Assembly (NCBI GenBank): GCA_023428695.1
Contig: JAEYWY010000015.1
Coordinates: forward strand, 62,001-126,000
DNA from: Bacteroidota bacterium
GTDB taxonomy: Bacteria > Bacteroidota > Bacteroidia > Cytophagales > Cyclobacteriaceae
Length of the DNA: 64,000 bases
Reading direction: 5' to 3'
The position numbers were made by a program, and so were the translations under genes. The notes under the pieces were generated by a model. The model was not told the DNA's origin. It saw nothing but the letters and a program-made list of their open reading frames with translations, and did no database searches. Below, piece after piece: positions 18,916 through 28,165 of this stretch (position 1 is its first letter; each line of letters begins with the position of its first letter).

Positions 18916-20382
18916 CTATTCAGGCGTGTACAATAGCTGTCGCGTTGCAAAGTCGTAAAGCGTTGTTCTGCGCAATTCGAAATACGCCACCCAGAATTGT
19001 TTCAACGCGTCGATGTAACTCCGTTTCGCGGCATCTTTTTCGTTGAGGGCAATGTTAAGGTTAGTGATGTCAATCTTGCCAACCAGGTAGCGGTTTTGTG
19101 CAACGATGTAGCGTTCCTGCGCAACTTCATCAGCCTTCTTTGTAATTTCAATCTGGAGGCGGAGCATTTCAAACTGACCAACTCTCGTATACACGTCCTG
19201 CTCAAACGTCACTTCATCCTGGGCGATGATGTAGTCATTAAGTTTCTTGTTCGCCATCGCCGTCCTTGTGTACGATTTGTTCCTGCCCCAGTCAAGGACC
19301 GGCACGCTTAATGAAAGGTTAATATACTGTTGCTCCAGCGGATCATGATATACGTCATCGATCACAACACCATTGTTATTGAGCCCGTACGAAGCCGTGA
19401 TGTTCGTTCCGCGAAATCGTTCACCTTTTGCCTGCGCAACTCCACGATCAGCCTCAATACGCCGTCGCTGGAACGCGATAAAATCCGACCTGTTTTGTTT
19501 TGCATATTCAAGAGCTTCATCCACCGTCACGGTGAACTGAGGAATCTCCTCAGGAAGTACGAGTTCAACAGGGTCATTATTTGTAATACCGATAAACGAT
19601 CGCAGTTGGAGACGTGCCGTCTGTAAATTCAGCTGCGCCTGCGCTACGTCCTGTCGTGAACGAAGTAGTTGCAGCTCAACCTGAAGGAGTTTATCCTTCG
19701 ACGTTGTGCCGATATTGTAACGTCCCTGTTCAATTTTGTAAATGGTATCATTGTTTGCCAGGTTGAACTGCGCAATCTGCAACGCAATCTGGTTTTCGAT
19801 CACATTGAAAAACCGCTCAACGGCCTGCCTGGATATCATCTCCTGCTCTTCGACAAATTCGCGCTTTGACTCTTCATACAAAAGCGGCTCTGTCATCCGC
19901 TGCCAGCGCAACCGGTTGAACGTAAGTATCGGCTGCGTCAAACGAATGTTCATAACGGTACCGCTCCATTGTTCATCCGCATTATTTTCATTGGTGAAAT
20001 CGCGGAAATAATTAAGGTTCGTGTTAACAGATATCTCGCCACCGGTGAAACTGATTGGCTGAAGCAGCCCCAGTTGCAGGAAGTTGTCTGTCTGACGCAA
20101 CGGCTTGTATTCGATAGTCCCGTCAGGTTGAAGCACGGGGTTCACGCGCTTATAGTAAGTCGGGATATTACCTGTAAGCCTCAACTGAGGGTTGAACTCG
20201 GTCTTGTAATAGCGGTATTGCCAATAGCTGTTCTCCTTTCGCGTTTCTGCCTGTTTACTCGCAGGCGATTGACGTTTAGCGCGTTCGATGATATCATCAA
20301 GCGTGAATGCCTGTTGTGCGGACGCGCTGGAGCAAATCAAAAAACCAAAGAGAAGGAATAATGCCGGAAGTCTGTTATTCAT
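18916..20382 (-). CDS. TolC-family outer-membrane efflux protein
   Basis: Start set at the ATG at 20382 (488 residues), which begins MNNRLPALFLLFGFLICSSASAQ, a clear signal peptide; the upstream extension overlaps the permease gene and is basic. Long helical stretches and repeated NxxL/QQ patterns mark the OEP/TolC fold (about 25-470), e.g. FTLDDIIERAKRQSP at the start of the mature protein and FVEEQEMISRQAVERFFNVI. It forms the outer-membrane exit duct. Its start overlaps the permease gene by 8 bases, so it is the third gene of the efflux operon. Confidence 0.9.
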   Translation of the reverse strand: MNNRLPALFLLFGFLICSSASAQQAFTLDDIIERAKRQSPASKQAETRKENSYWQYRYYKTEFNPQLRLTGNIPTYYKRVNPVLQPDGTIEYKPLRQTDNFLQLGLLQPISFTGGEISVNTNLNYFRDFTNENNADEQWSGTVMNIRLTQPILTFNRLRWQRMTEPLLYEESKREFVEEQEMISRQAVERFFNVIENQIALQIAQFNLANNDTIYKIEQGRYNIGTTSKDKLLQVELQLLRSRQDVAQAQLNLQTARLQLRSFIGITNNDPVELVLPEEIPQFTVTVDEALEYAKQNRSDFIAFQRRRIEADRGVAQAKGERFRGTNITASYGLNNNGVVIDDVYHDPLEQQYINLSLSVPVLDWGRNKSYTRTAMANKKLNDYIIAQDEVTFEQDVYTRVGQFEMLRLQIEITKKADEVAQERYIVAQNRYLVGKIDITNLNIALNEKDAAKRSYIDALKQFWVAYFELRRTTLYDFATRQLLYTPE

Positions 20383-21736
20383 AACGCAGAGAAGTAATCG
20401 GATCCTGGTTCGCCGCCTTTCGCGCCGGCGCAATGCCGAAAATGAGCCCAACCGTTGCAGCGACACCAAAAGACAACACTATCGAATTGAAACTTATCGT
20501 TGTGGGGATACCTGCCACCTGTGATACCAGATGTGCCATCGTTACACCCAGGGCAATACCAATTATTCCTCCGGATACACTGATCATAATAGACTCAAAG
20601 AGGAACTGCTGGATTACATCAGATTTTTTTGCCCCGATTGAAAGACGGAGCCCGATTTCTTTAATACGCTCCAATACGGAGGCAAGCATGATATTCATGA
20701 TTCCGATTCCACCAACGAGAAGTGAAATGAATGCAATTGAGGACAACACGTAGTTAAAGATATCGCTCGTACGCTGTTGTTGTTTCAGTAACATCTCAGG
20801 GATTTCGATTTCGTAGTCGACCACGTTATAGTGCCGACGTTCAAGAAGGCGTGAGATAATTTCTGCCGTGGGAACAAGCGTGCCGGTTTCACCCACCTGA
20901 ATTACAAGTCTGTCAAGCTGGTGATAGTTCTTCTTCTCGGCCTCGTCCTCTTCGGTGGCACCTCCGACGACTACAACGTTGCCGCGACTACGCATAGCCT
21001 CCAGTCTCAGTTGCTCCGGTGTAACCTTGTCGCGATTCTTGTAGCGGATGAGCACCGAATTAAGCGGCGCATAAACATCCATGTTGTAGTCACGTATCCC
21101 GAGTTTGCTGATGCTCGCGGAAGAAACGGAACGTTCCTGCAGTACGCCAATGATTGTAAGCCAGTGTGGACCGACCTTGATCGATTTTCCAATAGCATTT
21201 TCCGTTGGAAAGAATTTTGCCTTGATTGAATTTCCGATGACGCAGACCGGAGAACCGTAAACAATATGTTCTTCGCTAAACATCTGACCTTCCTTTACGG
21301 TGAAGTCGGTGATTTCGAAATACGCCGGCTCAACCCCCACAAGCTTTGCCGACCTGCGCAGTCCGTTCCGGATAACGTACGTATCCAGTATTATCTCGGG
21401 GCTGACCCGCGAAATGCCAGGTATGGTCACAACGATATTCTTGACATCGCGCACCGTGAGTCCGGGAGAAAACTTTTTCTTTTCTTTCTTGCCAACTTCC
21501 TCCGCGATGTTTTCTTCTTTTTGTTCGACGATTGGTTTTACAACGATATTGTTAACACCGACGAGTTTGATTTGCTCGAGAATTTCTTTTTGTGCACCGT
21601 TGCCGATCGCGAGCATGGCTATGACCGCAGCTACACCAAAGATGATACCGAGTGCTGTCAGCAGTGAACGAACCTTGTTCGCAAACACCGCGGCAATGGC
21701 AATGTAAAGATTTGCAAGAAGGCGTTTCGGGAACAT
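20375..21736 (-). CDS. MacB-type ABC transporter permease (no ATPase domain)
   Basis: A 453-residue inner-membrane protein with an N-terminal membrane segment (LLTALGIIFGVAAVIAMLAIGNGAQ), a MacB_PCD periplasmic domain (about 55-300), and three C-terminal membrane segments of the FtsX domain with the typical IGIMNIMLASVLERIKEIGL motif and APARKAA. It belongs to the mechanotransmission class that pairs with an adaptor and TolC. Unlike full MacB, it lacks the N-terminal ATPase, and no ATPase gene is in this operon. It lies 3 bases after the adaptor gene. Confidence 0.9.
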   Translation of the reverse strand: MFPKRLLANLYIAIAAVFANKVRSLLTALGIIFGVAAVIAMLAIGNGAQKEILEQIKLVGVNNIVVKPIVEQKEENIAEEVGKKEKKKFSPGLTVRDVKNIVVTIPGISRVSPEIILDTYVIRNGLRRSAKLVGVEPAYFEITDFTVKEGQMFSEEHIVYGSPVCVIGNSIKAKFFPTENAIGKSIKVGPHWLTIIGVLQERSVSSASISKLGIRDYNMDVYAPLNSVLIRYKNRDKVTPEQLRLEAMRSRGNVVVVGGATEEDEAEKKNYHQLDRLVIQVGETGTLVPTAEIISRLLERRHYNVVDYEIEIPEMLLKQQQRTSDIFNYVLSSIAFISLLVGGIGIMNIMLASVLERIKEIGLRLSIGAKKSDVIQQFLFESIMISVSGGIIGIALGVTMAHLVSQVAGIPTTISFNSIVLSFGVAATVGLIFGIAPARKAANQDPITSLRYE

Positions 21737-21739
21737 AGC

Positions 21740-23059
21740 CTAGTGTTGCGCGGTGGGAAGAACTTGCTTTTCCTGAGGACCGTCCTCTTCTTTCTTGCGC
21801 TTGCCGTTCATTTCCTTGAGCAGACTCACTTCGCGGTCTTCGACACCGGCAGGCACAGACAAGTACAATCGCTCATTCCCTGAAAGTCCGGCGAGGATTA
21901 CAGCGTCGCTTGCGTTTGTATCGCCAACCTGCACCTCCTGCTTGACAATATTAAGTCCCTCCTTGCGGAAGACATAGGTGATCGAATCGGCCTGTGTATG
22001 AAGACATTCGAGCGGAATGAAAAGTGCGTCATCTATTACTTTGGCGATGATGCGGTTACTGGTCGTCATCGACGGACGTAACGTCGGATCTGATCCGTCG
22101 ATCTCAATGGCCACTTCAAAAACTTTGGAATCAGAATTGGGCCGCTGCTCTCCAACGTTAGCCACGCGAGTGACTGCACCGTTAAGCTTTTTGTCCGGAT
22201 ACGCATCGAGACCGATTTCAACTTTTTGTCCAACCTTCACTTTCCGGACATCGACTTCATTCACATACGTTTTTGACATCATTTTAGTCAGGTCGGGAAG
22301 CGACGCAACGTTCGGTTCCCACATTTGGATTTGTGATCCGGCCTTGATTGGTTTGCCGTCCCACCCTTTCACGTAGATAACCATTCCATCTTCAGGCGCG
22401 GTTACGTCAAACGAGGCGAGAACCTTTGTCATCGACTCGTATTCGTTTTGCACTTTCCGCAGCTCAGCGGCTACCTCCCGCATCTTTTCAATGTTCTGGC
22501 GTTTTTTGATCTTGTAATTTTCCTGAGCCTGTTCGTACGCGCGTTTAGCTTTGTCGTAGTTGATTTCGTTCTGTTTGATCGTGGCCGGCGGTTCAAACTT
22601 CGACTGATCGAGGATAATCTGTTTTTCTTCGAGCGCGTAGTGTAAATTAATCAGCTCATCACGCGACTGCCTCATTTGCAGGGTAGTATCGAGCTGTGTT
22701 TGTGTGTACCTCGAATTGGCTTTCTCCAGTTCGATCTGTTTTTCGTTAAACCGGTTCTGAAATTCGGAACGATCCAATGTTGCAACCCAGTCCCCTTTTT
22801 TTACAAGCGTGCCTTCCTCAACAATGCTTTGGATCGTTACCTGCCAGATCCGGAAATCGCGAAGCTGACCAGGTCCCAGAATCATTACGGCATTCTTCGC
22901 CTCGAGCTGGCCAGTCGTTTCAATTTCAATTTTGAAGGGGCCCTTCTTTGCCTGGGTCATGACATCGGCCAACCCGCCCGCTTCACTTCGGCCAAACACA
23001 AGATAGAGAACAACAAGAACCACCACGATACCGGCTCCGATGAGAAGATTCTTTTTCAT
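21740..23059 (-). CDS. HlyD/MacA-type periplasmic adaptor protein
   Basis: A 439-residue membrane fusion protein: N-terminal anchor (LLIGAGIVVVLVVLYLVFG), lipoyl halves around a long coiled-coil hairpin (residues about 95-220, rich in Glu, Lys, Gln), then beta-barrel and membrane-proximal domains (GQKVEIGLDAYPDKKLNGAV). It bridges the inner-membrane permease and TolC. It is the first gene of the adaptor-permease-TolC operon. The C-terminal tail (MNGKRKKEEDGPQEKQ) is charged and probably disordered. Confidence 0.9.
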   Translation of the reverse strand: MKKNLLIGAGIVVVLVVLYLVFGRSEAGGLADVMTQAKKGPFKIEIETTGQLEAKNAVMILGPGQLRDFRIWQVTIQSIVEEGTLVKKGDWVATLDRSEFQNRFNEKQIELEKANSRYTQTQLDTTLQMRQSRDELINLHYALEEKQIILDQSKFEPPATIKQNEINYDKAKRAYEQAQENYKIKKRQNIEKMREVAAELRKVQNEYESMTKVLASFDVTAPEDGMVIYVKGWDGKPIKAGSQIQMWEPNVASLPDLTKMMSKTYVNEVDVRKVKVGQKVEIGLDAYPDKKLNGAVTRVANVGEQRPNSDSKVFEVAIEIDGSDPTLRPSMTTSNRIIAKVIDDALFIPLECLHTQADSITYVFRKEGLNIVKQEVQVGDTNASDAVILAGLSGNERLYLSVPAGVEDREVSLLKEMNGKRKKEEDGPQEKQVLPTAQH

Positions 23060-23132
23060 TTCAGGGTAATTAATTGAAAAACCTTAGGGATTTCATCTGC
23101 GTGATATCCTACAACGGTGATGAAATCAACTA

Positions 23133-23140
23133 CAAAAATA
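23133..23140 (-). promoter_or_regulatory. Possible -7 box of the efflux operon
   Basis: On the minus strand this reads TATTTTTG, an exact TAnnTTTG match, and would give a leader of roughly 70 bases before the adaptor start at 23059. No clear -33 TTTG is seen at the expected distance, so support is partial. Confidence 0.4.
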
Positions 23141-23205
23141 GTTAATCACACCGAAGAAAAAAAAACGCCCCTCCTGTCTATCCCTATTTCCATTGGTGTA
23201 AACGA

Positions 23206-23228
23206 TGGTGCAGGAATGGGTCCTGCAC
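23206..23228 (-). terminator. Hairpin downstream of the secreted-protein gene
   Basis: A perfect 9-bp inverted repeat (GGTGCAGGA, 23206-23214, with 23220-23228) lies 11 bases after the stop codon at 23239. There is no T-run on the minus strand after it, so it may protect or end the transcript rather than being a classical terminator. Confidence 0.5.
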
Positions 23229-23238
23229 CGTTGCCGTA

Positions 23239-24444
23239 CTACTGATTCGGACCTTTCTTGATTGAGATTTGTGACAAGGCCGACTTTTTATCGAGTTTAC
23301 CTGAATTATAATTCTTGAGTACCGATCCCTTTACGGTGTACTCCAACGATGCCGGTATTGCGCAGTCAGGGCATCGTGTCATTTTTACCTGAAAGACAAG
23401 CACTTCATCGTCGCCGAGACTCTTGACTGTGCGACCGTACTCGAGGATGTTTTCCCTTAAGTCCTGTTCAAAGGCTGGATACAACTCTTTTACTTTTTGG
23501 TTGCGGGAATCCAGATCCATGTCGGTTCCGCCAACGGTTGGCATTCGGAACCTGTCACGACCAACCTCTGAGCTACTGTAAACTGTCATGTAAAAGATCG
23601 CCCCGAAATCGTTTAAGCGCTCGTAGTAAATATTGTTTTCAGTGAAAAATGTCTTCGAGAGATCCGGACGATACAACCTGTTGAACATGCTGACCAGCAG
23701 TTCCAGGTCGGGTTCAACTTCGTTTGAAGTCTCGGTGTTGACAACTTTGATTTTTGCAAGGGCCTGATCACGAGAGATTTTCCCCTGACGGAATGCTGCG
23801 ATATCGGACTTTGTTGCCTGGATAGAAAGGTGTGTGCGTTTTGGCGCGCTGAAGTACTGGTTTACCCATACACGGGGTTGGTTACCCTGATTTGTTACCA
23901 CGATACGTTCATCCGGACCGAGTTGGCTTATCATATCGCCATAATCAACCAGAAAGGTTTTTACAGCCGCGATAACCTTTGCGTTATACGCATTGCGCGT
24001 ACTGTCCAGTTCAGCCCGCCTTTTTTCAATTTGTTTTTCGCGCGCCTTGTCCTTAAGGCTGTTTGAACGTGCCCTTTCTTCGTCGGTGCGAGCGAGTTCC
24101 TCCTCGTCATTGTAGCGGAAGTTGTAGTCGGCCACCGGCGCGAGTTCATTGGAGCCTTCAATGATAATGCTCCTGCCCTGAGGCACCGAAAACGCAATCG
24201 CTGTTGTATAGTCCGCGGGTAAGGTGAACGTCACTCCGTACCCGGACTGATAACTTCCCCGCACTTCAAGCGGAAAGAACATACGTTGGTTATCAAATTG
24301 TTGTTTGATGAGCGTGGTCAGAACATTTTCCGCAACCGCGATGTCCCGTGCCATTCTTTCCTCGTCAACCTTCTGCGCCATCGCGTTTCCCAGGGAAACC
24401 ACGACGAGGGACGTGCAGATTATCCAATGAAAAATCGTTCTCAT
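23239..24444 (-). CDS. Secreted protein of an ECF sigma operon, function unknown
   Basis: A 401-residue protein with signal peptide MRTIFHWIICTSLVVVSLGNAMAQ. The rest has no family I recognise. It contains a charged helical stretch near 115-155 (EELARTDEERARSNSLKDKA) and a late TRCPDCAIP segment with a Cys pair that could bind metal or form a disulfide. It is third in the minus-strand unit ECF sigma / anti-sigma-like / this gene, 28 bases after the second. That suggests it takes part in, or responds to, the envelope signal that the sigma factor controls. Confidence 0.68.
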   Translation of the reverse strand: MRTIFHWIICTSLVVVSLGNAMAQKVDEERMARDIAVAENVLTTLIKQQFDNQRMFFPLEVRGSYQSGYGVTFTLPADYTTAIAFSVPQGRSIIIEGSNELAPVADYNFRYNDEEELARTDEERARSNSLKDKAREKQIEKRRAELDSTRNAYNAKVIAAVKTFLVDYGDMISQLGPDERIVVTNQGNQPRVWVNQYFSAPKRTHLSIQATKSDIAAFRQGKISRDQALAKIKVVNTETSNEVEPDLELLVSMFNRLYRPDLSKTFFTENNIYYERLNDFGAIFYMTVYSSSEVGRDRFRMPTVGGTDMDLDSRNQKVKELYPAFEQDLRENILEYGRTVKSLGDDEVLVFQVKMTRCPDCAIPASLEYTVKGSVLKNYNSGKLDKKSALSQISIKKGPNQ

Positions 24445-24472
24445 ATACTTCTGTGTTAATACGTTTTATTTT

Positions 24473-25327
24473 CTAATACTTTGTTTCAGTCGGAAGTGGT
24501 CCTCCAACGGTGCTGATAATACTTGTCAGTATCTGTTCCGTTTCTTCCTGGAACACATTACTCTTTTGTTCGATTGAATTCAGCCGCATCTCAACCAGCT
24601 GCAGGTCATCCCGGCGTTGTTGTTGAAGGTACTTGGCAAAATCCACGAGTAAACCTTCAATGTAATCCTTCTGTTCTGTAGACGTGAGCGAAAAATAATC
24701 CTTTACCATTTTCATGTTCTCCTCCTGAAGGGTCGCCACATACTGCTGAACCTGGTCACGCGATGCTGCCGATGCCTGACGTACGAGTACGTCCATCTTG
24801 TCTGAATTCAGATTGAGATTGCTTTTGATCGATTGCTCAAGCTTCGCACGGGATTCTTCCCAGTTTCCTGTAAGCTCGGCATTGTTCGCCTGAAGAGACT
24901 CATTGATCATTTTGCGAACATCGTCAGCGGAGAGTTCAGCCTGCGTTGCGGGACTTGCTGTTTCCTGAACAGGTTCAACTTTCCCAAACGAAAGGTGCAT
25001 TTCGTTTTCGCCAAAGCGAATGCTCGCGCCGGTTAGCTTACCCACGAGAATTACAATAATCAATGAGGCCGCAATACTAGCGATAGTCCTGACATACGGT
25101 GTATCCAGGAAATGCCTCTTCCCGGGCTCGGGCAGAAAGATTGGCGGAGCAATAACCTCCTTGTCCTTAATGCCCTTCAACATCGCCGAGACGCCCGCAA
25201 GTTTTTGTAGCTCCTCTTTCGCCGAAGGATTCTCCAACAGATACTTTTCTACCTTTGCTCTTTCCGACGGCTCCAGTTCATCGTACAGATAAGCCATCAA
25301 TTCCTGCTGATCCGGTTTATAACTCAT
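24473..25327 (-). CDS. Anti-sigma-factor-like membrane protein
   Basis: A 284-residue protein from the ATG at 25327, overlapping the sigma gene by 11 bases. The N-terminus YKPDQQELMAYLYDELEPSE with AKVEKYLLENPSAKEELQKL resembles the helical zinc-free anti-sigma domain seen in Bacteroidota (DELxPxExxxVExHL pattern). One membrane segment follows at about 80-98 (TIASIAASLIIVILVGKL), then a long periplasmic helical region (about 125-270) that looks like a coiled coil. I infer that it holds the sigma factor at the membrane until released. Confidence 0.75.
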   Translation of the reverse strand: MSYKPDQQELMAYLYDELEPSERAKVEKYLLENPSAKEELQKLAGVSAMLKGIKDKEVIAPPIFLPEPGKRHFLDTPYVRTIASIAASLIIVILVGKLTGASIRFGENEMHLSFGKVEPVQETASPATQAELSADDVRKMINESLQANNAELTGNWEESRAKLEQSIKSNLNLNSDKMDVLVRQASAASRDQVQQYVATLQEENMKMVKDYFSLTSTEQKDYIEGLLVDFAKYLQQQRRDDLQLVEMRLNSIEQKSNVFQEETEQILTSIISTVGGPLPTETKY

Positions 25328-25946
25328 AGCCCAATGTATCTTTCGTGATGTTTTTGCTTTCAAGTATTTTTCTTAGTCCGTCGAGGCCGTAGTACATGCG
25401 CGACTTCACCGTATTTTCCGAGATGTTGAGTACCTCAGCGATTTCGCGAAACTTAAGCCCCTCAAACTCCTTCATGATCACCACTTCACGTTGGTCTTCG
25501 TTAAGTTCCAGCAGCGCCTGCTGGAGGATGTCGCTGACTTCAGCGTGATGGTACTGTCTTTCGGGGTTCTCGTGACGCTGCGCGGACGATTCCCACACCG
25601 GCGAATCTTCAGCTTCGTGATTCCAGACGACGTCGAACGAAAGCGAGCGGTTTCCTTTCCTCCTTCTGACTTCCTCCCGGCAATAATTCACGGCAATCTT
25701 GTATAACCAGGATTTAAATCGCGCCGGATCCTGGAGGCCGCCCAGGTTACGGCACATCGATATGAACGACTTCTGCGTGACCTCCATAGCGAGGTCATGA
25801 TCGATGAAGAACTTGTAAGAGAAATTGTAGATCCTCTTATACCACATCTGCACCAATTTCCCCTGCGCACTCTGGTCGCCCTGACGCGCGCGCAAGATCA
25901 AGGTGTCCGAATGCATCATTGCAATATCAAGTAAGGTTTCGGCCAT
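25317..25946 (-). CDS. ECF-type RNA polymerase sigma-70 factor
   Basis: A 209-residue sigma factor. Region 2 is at about 30-100 (YNFSYKFFIDHDLAMEVTQK, then FKSWLYKIAVNYCREEVRR), and region 4 at about 140-195 (LLELNEDQREVVIMKEFEGL, then ISENTVKSRMYYGLDGLRKI). It is first in a three-gene minus-strand operon, coupled by overlap to the anti-sigma-like gene. This arrangement usually means post-translational control of the sigma factor. Confidence 0.92.
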   Translation of the reverse strand: MAETLLDIAMMHSDTLILRARQGDQSAQGKLVQMWYKRIYNFSYKFFIDHDLAMEVTQKSFISMCRNLGGLQDPARFKSWLYKIAVNYCREEVRRRKGNRSLSFDVVWNHEAEDSPVWESSAQRHENPERQYHHAEVSDILQQALLELNEDQREVVIMKEFEGLKFREIAEVLNISENTVKSRMYYGLDGLRKILESKNITKDTLGYEL

Positions 25947-26081
25947 TAAGCACGTGTTGAAGGTCGGTATACCTTTCTGGATCTAAAGATGAAGGTCGAA
26001 TGTAAATAGTTTTATTCTCAACGTCTTTTTTTCAACGGACTAATCTTTTGATTTTCTGCTACTTTCGCGGCCCTCTTTTGC

Positions 26082-26089
26082 TATTTTTG
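26082..26089 (+). promoter_or_regulatory. -7 box immediately before the methyltransferase start
   Basis: TATTTTTG is an exact TAnnTTTG match that ends 7 bases before the ATG at 26097. The transcript would therefore be leaderless or nearly so. The -33 element is weak (CTG at the expected place). Confidence 0.5.
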
Positions 26090-26096
26090 GGCGCCG

Positions 26097-26867
26097 ATGA
26101 AGAAAATTATTTCGTTGTTAGTGCGGTTTGTGCCTCGTAAATACCTTCAGCGCCTGGGGGGCTGGGGCGTTCGTCTGGCCGGATTGATGTACCGCGGAAA
26201 CCAGGTTGAGTGCCCCGTTTGCGGCTCACAATTCCGGAAGTTCATGCCCTACGGCAGGCTGAAGCCGCGTGAAAATGCACTTTGTCCAAACTGTCTCTCG
26301 CTGGAGCGCCACAGGCTGATGTGGTTATATCTGAAGCAAAAGACTCCGTTTTTCGCCGCGAAGCTTCACGTCCTGCACATTGCACCGGAGGCGTGTTTCA
26401 TACCACGCTTCGAAAAGCTTCATGGCGACCGGTATATCACTGCCGATATCGAATCACCACTTGCTAAAGTCAAGATGGACATTCACTCCATTCCATTTCC
26501 GGAGAATACGTTTGATGTCGTGCTTTGTAATCATGTACTCGAACACGTTCGCGACGACATTCAGGCCATGCGCGAAATCCATCGTGTGCTTAAACCCAAC
26601 GGATTCGCTATACTACAAGTACCATTCTTCAACCCGGTCGGAGAGCACACTTATTCGGATGACACGATAACAGATCCCCGCGAACGCGAGAAGATATTCG
26701 GTCAAAGTGATCACGTCAGAAAGTACGGCCACGATTATCCTGAGCGAATTCGCGCAGCGGGGCTGCGCGCAATAGAAGATGGGTTTGTGAATGAGTTGGA
26801 TGAGGAGGTCCGCAGGCGGTATGGACTGGTTAAGGGAGAGATTATTTACAGGGGCAACAAGGCATAG
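26097..26867 (+). CDS. SAM-dependent methyltransferase with N-terminal zinc ribbon
   Basis: A 256-residue protein. Residues about 35-70 contain CPVCGSQFRKFMPYG and CPNCLSLERHR, a probable four-Cys zinc ribbon. From about 95 it is a class I methyltransferase of the type 11 group: YITADIESPLAKVKMDIHSI (motif I/II region), PFPENTFDVVLCNHVLEHV (the DVVLCNHVLEH core), and HRVLKPNGFAILQVP. The zinc-ribbon form is often found in glycan or lipid modification clusters, but here it stands alone. Substrate unknown. Confidence 0.85.
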   Translation: MKKIISLLVRFVPRKYLQRLGGWGVRLAGLMYRGNQVECPVCGSQFRKFMPYGRLKPRENALCPNCLSLERHRLMWLYLKQKTPFFAAKLHVLHIAPEACFIPRFEKLHGDRYITADIESPLAKVKMDIHSIPFPENTFDVVLCNHVLEHVRDDIQAMREIHRVLKPNGFAILQVPFFNPVGEHTYSDDTITDPREREKIFGQSDHVRKYGHDYPERIRAAGLRAIEDGFVNELDEEVRRRYGLVKGEIIYRGNKA

Positions 26868-27004
26868 CTGCCTCCCGTGGGACGGGTAGGACGTTTGGCA
26901 CCGATCGGACGCTTGAAGATGTCTGGGCTACATTTGGCAAGCACACCAGGGATGTAGCAATCGATAATAGTTGGGGACGGACTGAAGTCTGTCCAGGAAG
27001 GGAA

Positions 27005-27029
27005 AAGGCAGCCCGTGCGGGACTGCCTT
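27005..27029 (-). terminator. Terminator of mdh
   Basis: Inverted repeat AAGGCAG/CTGCCTT (27005-27011 with 27023-27029) with an inner CCCG/CGGG pairing. It lies 21 bases after the mdh stop and is followed by a T-rich stretch on the minus strand. Confidence 0.75.
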
Positions 27030-27049
27030 GTGTTTATCAGGTGCTTGGA

Positions 27050-27982
27050 CTATCCGCTCAGTTTATCGAGGACATCCATCACTTCACGAACTGCCTTGCG
27101 GCTTGATTCGAGGAGTGCTTTTTCGTCGTTGTTAAGATCAAGTTCAATGATCCTTTCGACACCGTTCTTGCCGAGAACAACAGGAACGCCAAGGTAGCAA
27201 TCCTTGATACCGTACTCGCCTTCAAGTTTTATACAAACAGGGAAGACGCGGCGTTGGTCTTTTACGATCGCTTCAACCATTTGCGCAGCGGCAGAACCGG
27301 GTGCGTACCATGCTGATGTTCCCATCAGTTTAACAAGTTCACCACCACCAACTTTTGTTCTTTCGAGGATAGCATTGAGTTTGTCGCCATCAATAAGTTC
27401 AGTCACGGGAATACCGGCAACAGTAGTATAACGCGGCAGCGGTACCATAGTGTCACCATGACCACCAAGCAACATCGCCTGGATATCTTTAGGCGATACG
27501 TTCAACGCCTCTGCCAGGAACGCGCGGTAGCGGGCGGTGTCGAGGATACCGGCCATACCCATCACACGCGTGCGGGGCAGACGCGAAGTTATGTGGGCCT
27601 GATACGTCATTACATCGAGAGGATTTGATACCACGATGATGATGGCGTCAGGTGAATGCTTAACGATGTTGTCGGTAACCGTTTTTACGATTCCCGCATT
27701 CGTTCCGATAAGGTCGTCGCGGCTCATGCCGGGTTTCCTCGGCAGACCGGACGTGATAACCACTACGTCAGAACCGGCGGTCTTTGCATAATCGTTGGTA
27801 GCACCGACAGTACGGCTGTCGTACAGATCAATGGGAGCTTTTTGCCAAATGTCGAGAGACTTTCCCTCAGCAAGTCCTTCCTTGATGTCGACCAGTACGA
27901 TCTGGTTTCCTACTTCCCTGTAGGCAAGTACATCCGCACAGGTAGCGCCAACATTACCAGCGCCAACAACAGTAATTTTCAT
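27050..27982 (-). CDS. mdh: Malate dehydrogenase
   Basis: A 310-residue LDH-like malate dehydrogenase converting malate and NAD to oxaloacetate in the TCA cycle. The N-terminal Rossmann motif is VVGAGNVGATCADVLA (GxGxxG), with the cofactor Asp at the end of beta-2 (VLVDI). SGLPRKPGMSRDDL carries the substrate-binding Arg, and LLGGHGDTMVPLPRY the catalytic His. Length is normal. Monocistronic with its own terminator. Confidence 0.96.
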   Translation of the reverse strand: MKITVVGAGNVGATCADVLAYREVGNQIVLVDIKEGLAEGKSLDIWQKAPIDLYDSRTVGATNDYAKTAGSDVVVITSGLPRKPGMSRDDLIGTNAGIVKTVTDNIVKHSPDAIIIVVSNPLDVMTYQAHITSRLPRTRVMGMAGILDTARYRAFLAEALNVSPKDIQAMLLGGHGDTMVPLPRYTTVAGIPVTELIDGDKLNAILERTKVGGGELVKLMGTSAWYAPGSAAAQMVEAIVKDQRRVFPVCIKLEGEYGIKDCYLGVPVVLGKNGVERIIELDLNNDEKALLESSRKAVREVMDVLDKLSG

Positions 27983-28165
27983 AATTCAGTATGGTTTAAG
28001 TTGCATTAGCGAGACTTCCCGAATCAGTATCACACATCCTTTTCACGGCGGCATACGTAACCCGGTGGCTGCCTGAAAAACGGCTATGCCTCGCTCAGTT
28101 CGGGCGCCAATTTAGACGATAGGGTCCAATTAAGGAAACCAACTCGTAAGTAATTAATACTGAGT

